Shown here piece by piece: positions 43,030 to 51,695 of a stretch of 64,000 nucleotides of DNA; position 1 is the stretch's first letter, and each line of letters starts with the position of its first letter. The DNA is from Chitinophaga silvatica (GTDB taxonomy: Bacteria > Bacteroidota > Bacteroidia > Chitinophagales > Chitinophagaceae), in NCBI RefSeq assembly GCF_003419895.1, contig NZ_QPMM01000010.1, positions 186,001 through 250,000 on the forward strand. The letters are read 5' to 3'. The translations under genes were made by a program, and so were the position numbers. The notes under the pieces were generated by a model. That model saw only the letters and a list, made by a program, of their open reading frames with translations. It was not told the DNA's origin and made no database searches.

Positions 43030-43422
43030 TTATGCTTTTAATTTAAGTAATCCTGATAAGAGGCAAATCCAGCCTGCGATAAAAAATACGCCACCAATTG
43101 GGGTTAGTATACCTATTAACTTAGGGATTTCATTATTTCCAATCTTAAGGGCGGTAATTGCATAAAGGGATCCTGAAAACAGGAGTATACCAATAATGAA
43201 ACATCTGCCAGCCCATTCCAGGCTACTACCTGGTAAGTGAGCAAAGAGGATGCCGGTTGCAATCAATGCAAATACATGGTAAAATTGATACGTAACACCT
43301 GTCTGAAAAGTAGATACACTTTCCGGCGATACCAGTTCTTTCAGCTTATGTGCACCAAATGCACCTAAAATAACTGCCAATGCGCCTAACGCTGCTGCCC
43401 AAACTAAGAAACTTTTATGCAT
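43030..43422 (-). CDS. DUF423 small membrane protein
   Basis: 130 residues with four predicted membrane helices. The GAFGAHKLKE motif near 22-31 and TGVTYQFYHVFALI are the DUF423 signature, and GGVFFIAGWI near the end is typical. The function is unknown. Its stop lies 10 bp from the hydrolase start and its start 2 bp from the aroK stop, so it sits inside the minus-strand operon. Confidence 0.88.
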   Translation of the reverse strand: MHKSFLVWAAALGALAVILGAFGAHKLKELVSPESVSTFQTGVTYQFYHVFALIATGILFAHLPGSSLEWAGRCFIIGILLFSGSLYAITALKIGNNEIPKLIGILTPIGGVFFIAGWICLLSGLLKLKA

Positions 43423-43424
43423 GA

Positions 43425-43919
43425 TTAGATATTTTCGGTAAAGGTATCCAATGTAATATTATCGGAGGTGATAATGTGCCTGGATTGTTGGTAAAAGGGC
43501 AACCGTTCTGCCAGCTTTTTTTCTATAAACCCTGTCAGGTCTTCATCTTCCAGATCAGCTATCAGCGGGCGTTTCTGTTTTTTCCGTTTCAATCTGTCTG
43601 CCATGGTTTCGAGAGAAGGATTAATCCAGATGGTAGTTCCATGTTCGTTCATGAAGTCCATATTTTCCTGAAAGCAGGGCGTACCACCACCACAGGAAAT
43701 CAGGAAATTATCCTGGAGCGATAATTCACGCAGCAGAATACTTTCTCTTTCTCTGAAGTAATCTTCTCCTTTGGTAGCGAAGATATCGGCGATTGCCATT
43801 TCTTCTGCTTCCACAATTACGTCGTCGAGGTCATAAAACGGCAACTGCCAATGATCTGCCAGTTGCTTTCCCCAATAGGATTTTCCGGCACCCATGAAGC
43901 CTAGTAAATATATTTTCAT
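43425..43919 (-). CDS. aroK: Shikimate kinase
   Basis: 164 residues. Walker A is GFMGAGKS (7-14). DLDD (32-35) for shikimate and Mg binding, EDYFRERES (with R57 or R59 for shikimate), SCGGGTPC, and the lid KRKKQKRPLIADLEDE are visible. It phosphorylates shikimate in the aromatic amino acid pathway. The normal length is about 165-175. It overlaps nothing but is tightly packed between the transferase upstream and DUF423 downstream. Confidence 0.94.
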   Translation of the reverse strand: MKIYLLGFMGAGKSYWGKQLADHWQLPFYDLDDVIVEAEEMAIADIFATKGEDYFRERESILLRELSLQDNFLISCGGGTPCFQENMDFMNEHGTTIWINPSLETMADRLKRKKQKRPLIADLEDEDLTGFIEKKLAERLPFYQQSRHIITSDNITLDTFTENI

Positions 43920-43940
43920 AATAAACGTAACAGTTCGAAA

Positions 43941-44573
43941 TTATTCCGCTTGTTTGGCGGGCTGTGTCCATGCCAGGCATAGGCCATTTTCCATAATGTA
44001 TTGCAAATATAACCGTGTATTTGCATCAGGTTTGTTAAAATCGGCAGTTATGAATCCTGCTACCTGATATGGAAAGGGCTGCAGGTTCATATTTGCCCGA
44101 AAATCAACTTTTCCATGGCCATACCATTTAAACATTGCTTCTTTGGCACTCCAGCAAATAGTTTTGTGTTGGAGATCATGATTTGGATCTATAAACGCCG
44201 CTTCTTCAGGAGCCAGGAATTTATGAGATACTAATTCGATCTTCGGTTTAGCCTCTTCAATATCTATTCCAACAGGTGCTTTTTTACTAACGATAGCCGC
44301 GGCATAGTCGGCACAATGCGATATAGAGAAATAATAAGTCTGACAGTTTAATACCGGTTTCTTCGTATTTGAGATGGTTATGTCGTGAATAGGAAAGTCG
44401 GGAAACAGATTTACCAATAAATACCTACCCGCGAAATGTTGTAAACGTTTATGTGGATGATGAATAGCCGGACTGATATTTACCTCTTTACGGAAAAAGT
44501 CTTCCTGCTCTGTGATCTTCCATACACCTAGCTTTGTCTCTGAGTCAATTTGTATCGTTCGTATTAATGGCAT
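43941..44573 (-). CDS. 4'-phosphopantetheinyl transferase superfamily protein
   Basis: 210 residues from the ATG at 44573; an upstream frame to 44621 has no family likeness. The Sfp-like fold shows SISHCADYAAAI (85-94 region), VGIDIEEA (102-107) with the Mg-binding acids D104 and E106, and W141-SAKEA (K144, E145). Such enzymes move phosphopantetheine from CoA to acyl or peptidyl carrier proteins. Whether it serves fatty acid synthase (AcpS role) or a secondary pathway is not visible; the length favours the Sfp type. It is the first gene of the aroK-ftsK-lolA run and divergent from dcd. Confidence 0.88.
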   Translation of the reverse strand: MPLIRTIQIDSETKLGVWKITEQEDFFRKEVNISPAIHHPHKRLQHFAGRYLLVNLFPDFPIHDITISNTKKPVLNCQTYYFSISHCADYAAAIVSKKAPVGIDIEEAKPKIELVSHKFLAPEEAAFIDPNHDLQHKTICWSAKEAMFKWYGHGKVDFRANMNLQPFPYQVAGFITADFNKPDANTRLYLQYIMENGLCLAWTQPAKQAE

Positions 44574-44664
44574 ATCTTGCCAAATTAAAGCAAAAAAGCA
44601 GAAAAAAACGCTTTTAACCAATACTACACCATAAAAACAACAGCTAAAACTAAACTATACAAGC

Positions 44665-45201
44665 ATGATTCTGTCAGACAACCGGATATTGGAGGAAATT
44701 GAAAAAGGTACGATTGTAATTTCTCCTTATGACAGGAAGTACCTGGGAACCAACTCCTACGATGTACATCTTGGCAAATATCTGGCCACCTACAAAGATC
44801 GGGTACTGGATGCTCGCAAACACAATGAAATTGAACACTTTGAAATCCCCGAAGAAGGATTTGTATTACAGCCAGGAACCCTCTATCTGGGTGTAACTGA
44901 AGAATATACAGAAACTCATGCGCATGTTCCCTTCCTGGAAGGTAAATCAAGCACCGGTCGTCTGGGTATCGATATTCATGCAACTGCCGGTAAGGGCGAT
45001 GTAGGTTTCTGCAACACCTGGACTCTCGAAATCTCCTGTGCACAACCTGTAAGAGTATACGCAGGCATGCCGGTTGGACAACTAATTTATTTTGTAGTAG
45101 AAGGAGATATCGCAACGTTCTATAATAAGAAAGGAAACGCCAAATACAATGGCCGCACAATCAAACCGGTTGAAAGTATGATGTGGCGCAACGAATTCTA
45201 A
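44665..45201 (+). CDS. dcd: dCTP deaminase
   Basis: 178 residues. MILSDNRILEEIEKGTIVISP is the usual start. Conserved blocks are LGTNSYDVHLG, EGKSSTGRLGIDIHATAG with the arginine and the GDVGFCNTWTLE strand carrying the catalytic glutamate, and AGMPVGQLIYF. The trimeric enzyme deaminates dCTP to dUTP for thymidylate supply. It is followed by the DUF885 gene 20 bp downstream. No upstream terminator is seen between it and the divergent transferase gene (91-bp gap). Confidence 0.95.
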   Translation: MILSDNRILEEIEKGTIVISPYDRKYLGTNSYDVHLGKYLATYKDRVLDARKHNEIEHFEIPEEGFVLQPGTLYLGVTEEYTETHAHVPFLEGKSSTGRLGIDIHATAGKGDVGFCNTWTLEISCAQPVRVYAGMPVGQLIYFVVEGDIATFYNKKGNAKYNGRTIKPVESMMWRNEF

Positions 45202-45221
45202 ATATTACAACAATTCCTGCC

Positions 45222-46973
45222 ATGAGAAAAATTCTACTTTGCGCCTATGCCGCAGTAGCTGCCTCCGCTTGTAATACTGGTACGAGTACCAGCAAAAGCG
45301 CTGTCGACAGCACTCTCAATCAGGCATTTGCAGGCTACGAACAACATTTTATTGATGACCTCTGGAAAGCAAACCCCGATTGGGCCACCAGCGTTGGCTA
45401 TCATAAATATGATAGTGTGCTGATTATACCCAACAATGCAGCCAGAGAAGCAGCTTTACAGTTTGCCGGCCGGCACCTGGATTCACTTAAATCCTATAAT
45501 CCGGATGCCCTTACCGATGCCAACAAAATTGACTTCCAGTTAATCAACAATTTCCTGGAATCTGTAAAATGGAGCATCGATACGGAGAAAAATTATATCT
45601 GGAATCCTTCAAACTACAATGTAAGCGGAACATTTGCTTTCATTCTAAATGAAAACTATCAACCATTAGAACAAAGGCTCCGCAGCTTTGCAGCAAGACT
45701 TAATAATGTTCCGGCATACTACGAAGCTGCTAAATCACAGATTAGCAATCCGGTACCAGAACTTACTACCCTGGCTATTGAGCAGAATCTCGGAGGTTTA
45801 TCTGTTTTCGAAAAAGACTTCGCAGATTCTCTCCGCAAAACCACTATTCCGGCAGCCGAACAGGCCAGCATGGTGGCTCAGGCTAAAGCAGCGGTAGGTG
45901 CTATAAACTCGTATGTAAACTGGCTTAAGGCATTAAAACCTGAAAATCCACGCAGCTTCAGATTGGGTAAAGACCTGTATGATCAGAAATTCAGGTACGA
46001 CATTCAGTCTGCTTATACAGCCGGTCAGATATTTGATTCCGCCATGGTTCGCAAAGCCTATGTACATAAAGAAATGGCGCGGATCAGCAGGGAATTATGG
46101 CCTAAGTACTTTGGTAATAAAGCAATGCCGGCAGATTCTTTGGAATTGATTGGTGCAATGATAGATACTTTATCTGCCAACCATGTAAAACCTGAAGAAT
46201 TTCAGACAGCCATTGAAAAGCAATTACCAACTCTTATCAGCTTTATCAAAGAAAAAAATCTTCTTTATATAGATCCATCAAAACCGCTGGTGGTGCGTAA
46301 AGAGCCAGCATATATGGCAGGAGTTGCAGGTGCTTCCATCAGCGCGCCTGGCCCTTATGATAAAGGAGGAAATACTTATTATAATGTTGGAAGTCTTGAA
46401 GGCTGGCCTAAAGATAAAGCAGAAAGTTACCTGAGAGAGTACAATCACTATATTCTTCAGATCCTTGATATTCATGAAGCAATCCCAGGACACTACACTC
46501 AGCTGGTATATTCCAATCAATCGCCAAGCCTCATTAAATCGATCCTTGCCAATGGTGCTATGATTGAGGGTTGGGCTGTATATACTGAGCAAATGATGTT
46601 GGAAAATGGATATGGTAATAATGAACCTGAAATGTGGCTGATGTGGTATAAATGGAATCTTCGCACCGTTTGCAATACTATATTGGATTATAGTGTGCAT
46701 GTTAAAAACATGAGCAAAGAAGAGGCTATTCATTTATTAACAAAAGAAGCATTTCAACAAGCAGCAGAAGCAGAAGGAAAATGGAGACGTGTAAGCGTGA
46801 CCAGCGTTCAGCTGACCAGCTATTTCACTGGTTACAAAGAAATTATTGACCTGAGAACTGCATACCAAAAGCAGGAAGGTGCCAATTATAGCTTAAAGGC
46901 TTTCAACGAGAAGTTCCTTAGCTATGGAAGTGCGCCGGTTAAATATATTAGTCAATTAATGTTAAAACATTAA
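45222..46973 (+). CDS. DUF885 lipoprotein (zinc-peptidase-like)
   Basis: 583 residues from the ATG at 45222 (a frame to 45183 overlaps dcd and lacks a signal). A lipoprotein signal ends at C17 (AAVAASACNTG). The bulk is helical DUF885, with the sequence HEAIPGHYTQ (H418, E419, H424) near the C-terminal third, a HExxxxH-type metal site in the same family position. A second conserved block is GWAVYTEQMMLENGYG. DUF885 proteins are thought to be metallo-carboxypeptidase-like (M32 clan) but their substrate is unknown. It likely shares a transcript with dcd. A terminator follows. Confidence 0.86.
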   Translation: MRKILLCAYAAVAASACNTGTSTSKSAVDSTLNQAFAGYEQHFIDDLWKANPDWATSVGYHKYDSVLIIPNNAAREAALQFAGRHLDSLKSYNPDALTDANKIDFQLINNFLESVKWSIDTEKNYIWNPSNYNVSGTFAFILNENYQPLEQRLRSFAARLNNVPAYYEAAKSQISNPVPELTTLAIEQNLGGLSVFEKDFADSLRKTTIPAAEQASMVAQAKAAVGAINSYVNWLKALKPENPRSFRLGKDLYDQKFRYDIQSAYTAGQIFDSAMVRKAYVHKEMARISRELWPKYFGNKAMPADSLELIGAMIDTLSANHVKPEEFQTAIEKQLPTLISFIKEKNLLYIDPSKPLVVRKEPAYMAGVAGASISAPGPYDKGGNTYYNVGSLEGWPKDKAESYLREYNHYILQILDIHEAIPGHYTQLVYSNQSPSLIKSILANGAMIEGWAVYTEQMMLENGYGNNEPEMWLMWYKWNLRTVCNTILDYSVHVKNMSKEEAIHLLTKEAFQQAAEAEGKWRRVSVTSVQLTSYFTGYKEIIDLRTAYQKQEGANYSLKAFNEKFLSYGSAPVKYISQLMLKH

Positions 46974-46993
46974 TACTGTTCTTTTTAATGTGG

Positions 46994-47033
46994 AGGCCGA
47001 CTAAAAAGTAAAAAAGTGCTTTTTGGTCGGCCT
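46994..47033 (+). terminator. Terminator after the DUF885 gene
   Basis: 15-bp arms (46994-47008 with 47019-47033) with one G-U pair, followed by CTTTTTTT. Confidence 0.88.
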
Positions 47034-47168
47034 TCTTTTTTGGGTTATAAATTTCAGTTTTGTTGATTCGAGTACCGTGTCGGCGCCTTTAAATCTCTAA
47101 AAATGTAGTTTTAAACAGTCTTCTACTTGTTAACGAGATGATATCTCAACTGCGTTTCCTGGAGAGAA

Positions 47169-47210
47169 ATCTGTGCACCAGGATTTCCTGAAAGATCCTG
47201 GTGCACAGAT
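47169..47210. repeat. Hairpin at the start of the duplicated segment
   Basis: Perfect 16-bp arms (47169-47184 with 47195-47210), 10-nt loop. The right arm (ATCCTGGTGCACAGAT) is also the first bases of both direct-repeat copies (again at 47333 with one change), so the hairpin is partly made by the duplication. No T-run follows. Confidence 0.8.
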
Positions 47211-47469
47211 CAATAGCGTTTTTCACTAAAGTCTTACGTTTTTTAATCCTTTAGTGGCACCGGAACAACTTCATCGATGTTATGGGTACCTTCCTTTATC
47301 AGAACCAGGTTTCCGTTATCACCCATTTAAAGATCCCGGTGCACAGATCAATAGCGTTTCAATAAAGCCTTACGTTTTTTAATCCTTTAGTGTCACCGGA
47401 ACAACTTCATCGATGTTATGGGTACCTTCCTTTATCAGAACCTGGTTTCCATTATCACCCATTTTAAAG
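47194..47469. repeat. Tandem direct duplication, 138-bp period, of the serine hydrolase 3' end
   Basis: Copy 1 (47194-47331) and copy 2 (47332-47469) align along the whole length with a few base changes and a 3-4 base indel. Copy 2 contains the last 28 codons and the 3' flank of the minus-strand serine hydrolase gene. Copy 1 is an extra copy of the same tail lying beyond the gene. The remaining 46974-47193 part of this 405-bp gap holds a terminator and no coding sequence. Confidence 0.9.
47243..47326 (-). pseudogene. Remnant of a duplicated serine hydrolase C-terminus
   Basis: The minus strand still reads as 27 codons plus TAA, MGDNGNLVLIKEGTHNIDEV to the final VPVPLKD, with the same ending as the intact gene except two residues (Q to L and T to P). 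It has no start region of its own, so it is a fragment rather than a gene. It could be the tail of a deleted paralog or a slippage-type duplication. Confidence 0.8.
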
Positions 47470-48911
47470 TCAATCAGGTATTTATTAATCTTTGACAGCA
47501 AATTAAACTCGATTTCAAATATATCCGAGGCTTTCCAATAGCCTCTTAATGCATACAGATGGCCTGAATGGGGATCCTGATAAAATTTATAGGCGACCCC
47601 AATTCCTAAAGGATAGACGACGGTTGGCTCCCCAATTTGTTTTAACATCAGGGACAGACTTCCTTTTTGCGATATAATTTCGGCGGTTTCGATAGCTAAA
47701 CTATTTGTGGGAAAAGTGATTATTTTATTAAACAGCTTGTTTTGCTCAGTAGCGCTGGAAATATACCTGGGAGTATCGATCACCATTTTTGCCGCTTGAA
47801 GTTCCATTTTTTTCAAGGCATTAAACGCTACAGGATCACTTTTCAATTTCTTATCAGGGTGTAGTGAATGACCAATAATTTCACCAATCTGTTCCTTCTG
47901 ATCATTAGTAATGCCACCTGCCGTTTGTACGATAATTGCATTATGAATGGAATCGATATGTACTTTTTGACTGCCTCTGCCTTCCATATTGATGCTACCA
48001 TCCTCGTCGATCCAAAAGCCATAGCCGTAGCCGTCTCCATTTGGAAATACCGTGTTCATTGATTTGGCTTTCTTTATCCATTCCGAAGAAACAATTGACT
48101 TATTATTCCATTTACCATTGTCTAACAACAGCTGACCAATTTTAGCCAGGTCATATGGTTTCAAAGCAAGATCCCCCCAGCCATAATTAATACCACGGCT
48201 ATTTTTCGACCAATAAACGGACTTTATCCCTAATTCATTAAAGAGGTATTTTTTGGCAAAATCTTCAGGAGATAATCCGGTTGCCCGGTAAATAATTTCG
48301 GCCAGCAAGTAATAATTGCAACTGCAATAAGAGAATTGCTGACCAGGATTAGCTACAAAAGGAATATTGAAAATGAATTTGGGCCAATTATTTGTTGGAA
48401 AAAATTCATGCAACAGACTATCTTCATTTGAAAAGCCACAATCGAAACCCGACGTCATGGTGAGTAAGTTTTTGATAGATAAAGTTTCAAAACCCTTAGC
48501 AGTTAATTTGACCTCTGGAAAAAATGAGGACACCAATTGATCTTCATTCTTGATAAAACTTTTGTCTATGGCGATGCCAATAAGGAGTGATGTTATGGAT
48601 TTTGTACAAGACGCCAGGTCATGGCGTAAATTTGAGCGAAAGGGATAAAAATAAGCATCCAGTATGACTTTCTTATTCCGTACAATTAACAGGCTATGAA
48701 TATTTACTTTGTTTTCTTTTACATAAGTAAAAATCTCACTTAAACCTTTTGAAGAAAAACCTTCGTTTTCTGGTGTGGAGAAAGCAAGTATTTCCTCCGG
48801 GGTCAACGGTTTAGAAACCTGTGTTGTTTGTGAAAAAATCAGCACTGTTTTAAACAACAGTAGTAGTAATAGGGTAATCCTCTTATAATGGAAATTGTTC
48901 ATAAGTATCAT
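47379..48911 (-). CDS. Serine hydrolase of the class C beta-lactamase/esterase family
   Basis: 510 residues, signal peptide about 1-28 (ITLLLLLLFKTVLIFSQ). The S-x-x-K motif is S101-C-T-K104. The second motif region reads FSYCSCNYYLLAEI, giving Y-C-S in place of the common Y-S/A-N, and the third motif region is GRGSQKVHIDS rather than a clean HxG. These fit esterases and D-aminopeptidase-like members rather than true beta-lactamases. A C-terminal beta domain (about 400-510) follows. Two ATG codons three codons apart (48911, 48902) cannot be told apart. The 3' end is partly duplicated downstream. Confidence 0.85.
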   Translation of the reverse strand: MILMNNFHYKRITLLLLLLFKTVLIFSQTTQVSKPLTPEEILAFSTPENEGFSSKGLSEIFTYVKENKVNIHSLLIVRNKKVILDAYFYPFRSNLRHDLASCTKSITSLLIGIAIDKSFIKNEDQLVSSFFPEVKLTAKGFETLSIKNLLTMTSGFDCGFSNEDSLLHEFFPTNNWPKFIFNIPFVANPGQQFSYCSCNYYLLAEIIYRATGLSPEDFAKKYLFNELGIKSVYWSKNSRGINYGWGDLALKPYDLAKIGQLLLDNGKWNNKSIVSSEWIKKAKSMNTVFPNGDGYGYGFWIDEDGSINMEGRGSQKVHIDSIHNAIIVQTAGGITNDQKEQIGEIIGHSLHPDKKLKSDPVAFNALKKMELQAAKMVIDTPRYISSATEQNKLFNKIITFPTNSLAIETAEIISQKGSLSLMLKQIGEPTVVYPLGIGVAYKFYQDPHSGHLYALRGYWKASDIFEIEFNLLSKINKYLIDFKMGDNGNQVLIKEGTHNIDEVVPVTLKD

Positions 48912-48930
48912 TTAATATATGTACGAAGAT

Positions 48931-48977
48931 AAAAAAGGCTATTTAAAAGCACTTTTTGCTTTTAAATAGCCTTTTTT
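48931..48977. terminator. Strong hairpin between divergent genes
   Basis: Perfect 21-bp arms (48931-48951 with 48957-48977), 5-nt loop, A-run on the left and T-run on the right. It lies between the serine hydrolase start and the small lipoprotein gene, so it can only serve minus-strand transcripts coming from the DUF1080 gene, across the small lipoprotein gene, or stray plus-strand ones. Confidence 0.8.
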
Positions 48978-49038
48978 TGTCTTTATACTTGCGGAATAAC
49001 TTTTGCAATACAATGATATCACCTCAAAATCAGCAATC

Positions 49039-49215
49039 ATGAAAAAAGCATCGTTATCATTATCATTACTTGCAGGAGGGATATTTTTACTTACATCATG
49101 CGTGGTACCAAGACCGCCCAGACCTCCACATCATAGGCATCACAGGCATCATATGGAGACTACTTTTTCTGCTTTGGTTTATTCCTTTGTTGCAGAAGTT
49201 TCAAAATTTTATTGA
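49039..49215 (+). CDS. Possible small Pro/His-rich lipoprotein
   Basis: 58 residues from the ATG at 49039 (an earlier TTG/ATG extension lacks support). A lipoprotein signal ends LLTSC, then VVPRPPRPPHHRHHRHH. Short lipoproteins of this composition are common in Chitinophaga-like genomes. The last 15 residues lie antisense within the DUF1080 gene (56-bp overlap), and the His-rich part may end naturally near there. It may be a real but 3'-altered gene. Confidence is moderate because the C-terminus looks out of place. Confidence 0.5.
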   Translation: MKKASLSLSLLAGGIFLLTSCVVPRPPRPPHHRHHRHHMETTFSALVYSFVAEVSKFY

Positions 49216-50014
49216 GTTTGGCAGGATCATCGACATATGGAGAAAGGTCGAAGAGCTCTACCTTCCTGAATGCAACAGGGTGACTTTCACTTTGTAAAGA
49301 GATCGTGCCTTCAGAAAGCAAGCGGCCTTCCTCCAATAGTTTTGGATCGGCATGGGAAACTGAGCCACCACCTACCTGAGGCTTATTGTAAACAATCACG
49401 GTATCTCCTTCAACAATGTGCTTGATTACTGAATCTCTGAGTACCAGTGCTTCAGCATGCACCCAAACATCGCCATGATATGTTTTGGAAGTAGAACTGA
49501 TACAGTGATCTTTAATCAGTTTACCATTCATTACAACGTTGGTGCCTGGCGTACACAGATTGGAAGTAGTACGAACATCTTTTCCATTTCCACCTAACAA
49601 TTGTTCTTCCAGGGAGATAGGAAAATCCTGATCTTTAGTCATACTCGCAGCAGTTTGTCCGTGCAGCATTACACCACTATTGCGATAAGCCCAACCTGGT
49701 CCGCCTTTCACCTGATCGCCGGTAAATTTATATTCAACGACTACCAGGTAAGCAGAGAAATTCTTTCTATAAAAAATATGTCCATATTGATTGTTAAAAT
49801 CGTCGTATCCTTCGTAACTCACTTTGAGCATGCCACTATCAACGCGAAAGGTATTGGCAAAATTATCATTCAATTCATGTCCGCTGATTTTAATATCCCA
49901 ATCTTTCAGGTCTTTTCCATTAAACAGTTTTATCCATTTGTCGGGTCCAATTTCTTTTTGTGCATAGGTGTTTAGTCCAGCTAGTAACAATAACGCGGTC
50001 AGTGTTTTTTTCAT
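49160..50014 (-). CDS. DUF1080 (3-keto-disaccharide hydrolase-type) secreted protein
   Basis: 284 residues, signal peptide about 1-18 (LLLLAGLNTYAQ). The jelly-roll DUF1080 domain is visible as KWIKLFNGKDLKDWDIKISG, FSAYLVVVEYKFTGDQ, GPGWAYRNSGVMLHGQ, and FPISLEEQLLGGN. Members act on carbohydrates, including 3-keto-disaccharides. It ends 55 bp into the small lipoprotein gene on the other strand. Confidence 0.9.
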   Translation of the reverse strand: MKKTLTALLLLAGLNTYAQKEIGPDKWIKLFNGKDLKDWDIKISGHELNDNFANTFRVDSGMLKVSYEGYDDFNNQYGHIFYRKNFSAYLVVVEYKFTGDQVKGGPGWAYRNSGVMLHGQTAASMTKDQDFPISLEEQLLGGNGKDVRTTSNLCTPGTNVVMNGKLIKDHCISSTSKTYHGDVWVHAEALVLRDSVIKHIVEGDTVIVYNKPQVGGGSVSHADPKLLEEGRLLSEGTISLQSESHPVAFRKVELFDLSPYVDDPAKLNKILKLLQQRNKPKQKK

Positions 50015-50111
50015 GTGTTCAGTATTTAACTGATCAAGATACTTGTTAGAAAAGATAAAAGCAAGGATGGCACATAATTCGTGAAAAAAACACAGATCAA
50101 AGTGTTGAGGT

Positions 50112-50744
50112 ATGCGATATTTTCCGTGGTTGATAATAGCAATCGGATTGTTAACGAGTCAGTTATTGTATAGCCAGAGTGCGTGGCAGAATACGCTTAA
50201 GACAGAGTTGGAACAATTGGATAAAGTGGGGCCTGAGAATTGGCCAGCTCATGTTTCGGCGTTGGAAAAGCTTGCAAAGCAATATCCTGATGAGTGGTTA
50301 TTACAGTATTATGCAGGTTGGTCGGCCACCCAGTTATCATTTAGAAGTGGTAAGGCAGAAGCAGAAAACTTGTGCAATAAGGCAGAACCTTATGTAAAAA
50401 AAGCCCTGGATATGCAACCGGATAATACAGAAACGCTGACATTGATGGCGTATTGGTTATCGGCTAAAATAAATGCAGTGCCATCGAGGGGTGCGAAATT
50501 GGGAGTAGAAAGCCGTAAATACGCAGAAAAAGGAATTAATGCCAATCCAGATAATCCGAGGGCCTGGCTGATTAAGGCACTGAATATTTATTATACGCCT
50601 AAAATCTTTGGGGGAGGAAAGCAAAGGGCTAAGTCGACCGTTGACATAGCAGGGAATAAATTTGCGGCATTCAGGCCTAATAATACGCTGGCGCCAAATT
50701 GGGGGCAACAAATTTATAATGTGTTATCTGAGAGTTATAAATAG
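50112..50744 (+). CDS. Secreted TPR-like protein of unknown function
   Basis: 210 residues, signal peptide about 1-22 (TSQLLYSQ). The mature part is helical with tetratricopeptide-like helix pairs: PAHVSALEKLAKQYPDEWLLQYYAGW, PYVKKALDMQPDNTETLTLMAYW, and KYAEKGINANPDNPRAWLIKAL. The spacing of the DNP turns is TPR-like. A FGGGKQRAK loop in the last part is found in other Bacteroidota TPR proteins. The partner is unknown. Confidence 0.8.
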   Translation: MRYFPWLIIAIGLLTSQLLYSQSAWQNTLKTELEQLDKVGPENWPAHVSALEKLAKQYPDEWLLQYYAGWSATQLSFRSGKAEAENLCNKAEPYVKKALDMQPDNTETLTLMAYWLSAKINAVPSRGAKLGVESRKYAEKGINANPDNPRAWLIKALNIYYTPKIFGGGKQRAKSTVDIAGNKFAAFRPNNTLAPNWGQQIYNVLSESYK

Positions 50745-50873
50745 TGTGTAAGAAAATATACAACGGGTCGCGGGTGCCACAGTACCGAATACACGAAATA
50801 TATGTAACATATTGATTATTAAACAATTGAAAAATTTGCAAGATTTTGGTGGCGATAGCTACAAACGCATCTT

Positions 50874-51605
50874 ATGAATTTACGGACACCTCGACTCAAC
50901 CATTTGGAGCCTGCCCCTCCTAAAGCCGGGCCACTGTACGACAGTTCCAACATTATTAACGTTACACCAGAGGGTAGAATAGTTTCGATTTTTATAGGCT
51001 CATGGCTGGTTGGATCGGCAATCAGTAAGGTGGATAAATCGCCGGTACAAAGTCTTTTCAAGCTATTGGGAGCCGGGTATTTATTGTACCGCGGGATTAG
51101 TGGTAATGATTTTATCAGTGGTTTATTTGGGAAGCGGATGCCCGACAGGCATACTTCCTCTATCAATATCCGAACATCAATAAGAATCGATAATCCTAAG
51201 GAAGAAGTATATTATTTCTGGCGCCAGTTAGGAAATCTTCCTTCTTTTATGAAGCATTTGCAATCTGTGGAGGAGAAAGATCCTTTTCATTCGCATTGGA
51301 TTGTGAAAGGACCAGGAGGAATTGGCTCTTTGGAATGGGATGCAGAAATAGTGAAAGAGATACCAGGAGCAATAATTGGTTGGCGATCCTTACCAGGATC
51401 AAGTATCGCAACAGCGGGAAGAGTTACTTTTATTGATACGCCCAATGGAGGAACTGAGATTGATGTAATGATTACCTACAGGCCGCCAGCGGGATATGTA
51501 GGATCCGGACTGGCCTGGCTTTTAAATCCAACTTTTGAGAATATGGTGATAAAAGATATACGAAGATTTAAAAACTATATGGAAACTGGCGAGAGCATCC
51601 AGTAA
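50874..51605 (+). CDS. SRPBCC/polyketide-cyclase-like protein with N-terminal membrane segment
   Basis: 243 residues. The N-terminal half (about 27-85) has a DUF2892-like region with GRIVSIFIGSWLVGSAIS and LFKLLGAGYLLYRGISG, which may be two membrane helices. The C-terminal half (about 95-235) is the START/SRPBCC fold: INIRTSIRIDNPKEEVYYFWRQLGNLPSFMKHLQSVE, HWIVKGPGGIGSLEWDAEIV, and GRVTFIDTPNGGTEIDVMITY. The same fusion occurs in many genomes next to stress or envelope genes. Function unknown. Confidence 0.85.
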   Translation: MNLRTPRLNHLEPAPPKAGPLYDSSNIINVTPEGRIVSIFIGSWLVGSAISKVDKSPVQSLFKLLGAGYLLYRGISGNDFISGLFGKRMPDRHTSSINIRTSIRIDNPKEEVYYFWRQLGNLPSFMKHLQSVEEKDPFHSHWIVKGPGGIGSLEWDAEIVKEIPGAIIGWRSLPGSSIATAGRVTFIDTPNGGTEIDVMITYRPPAGYVGSGLAWLLNPTFENMVIKDIRRFKNYMETGESIQ

Positions 51606-51639
51606 ATCGACTTACCAAAACTCACCAGGTACGCGAATA

Positions 51640-51678
51640 AAAAGAGGCTTTTTCTACTGAGTAGAGAAAGCCTCTTTT
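51640..51678. terminator. Bidirectional terminator
   Basis: 19-bp arms (51640-51658 with 51660-51678; the actual loop is about 5 nt) with one G-U pair, A-run before and TTTT after. It lies between the SRPBCC gene and the convergent YtxH gene. Confidence 0.85.
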
Positions 51679-51695
51679 CAATAAGTTAATGGCTT

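Noticed and set aside
49070..49297. A 75-residue frame starting inside the small lipoprotein gene
   Set aside because: It is a shadow of the DUF1080 gene on the other strand and has no independent start signal.
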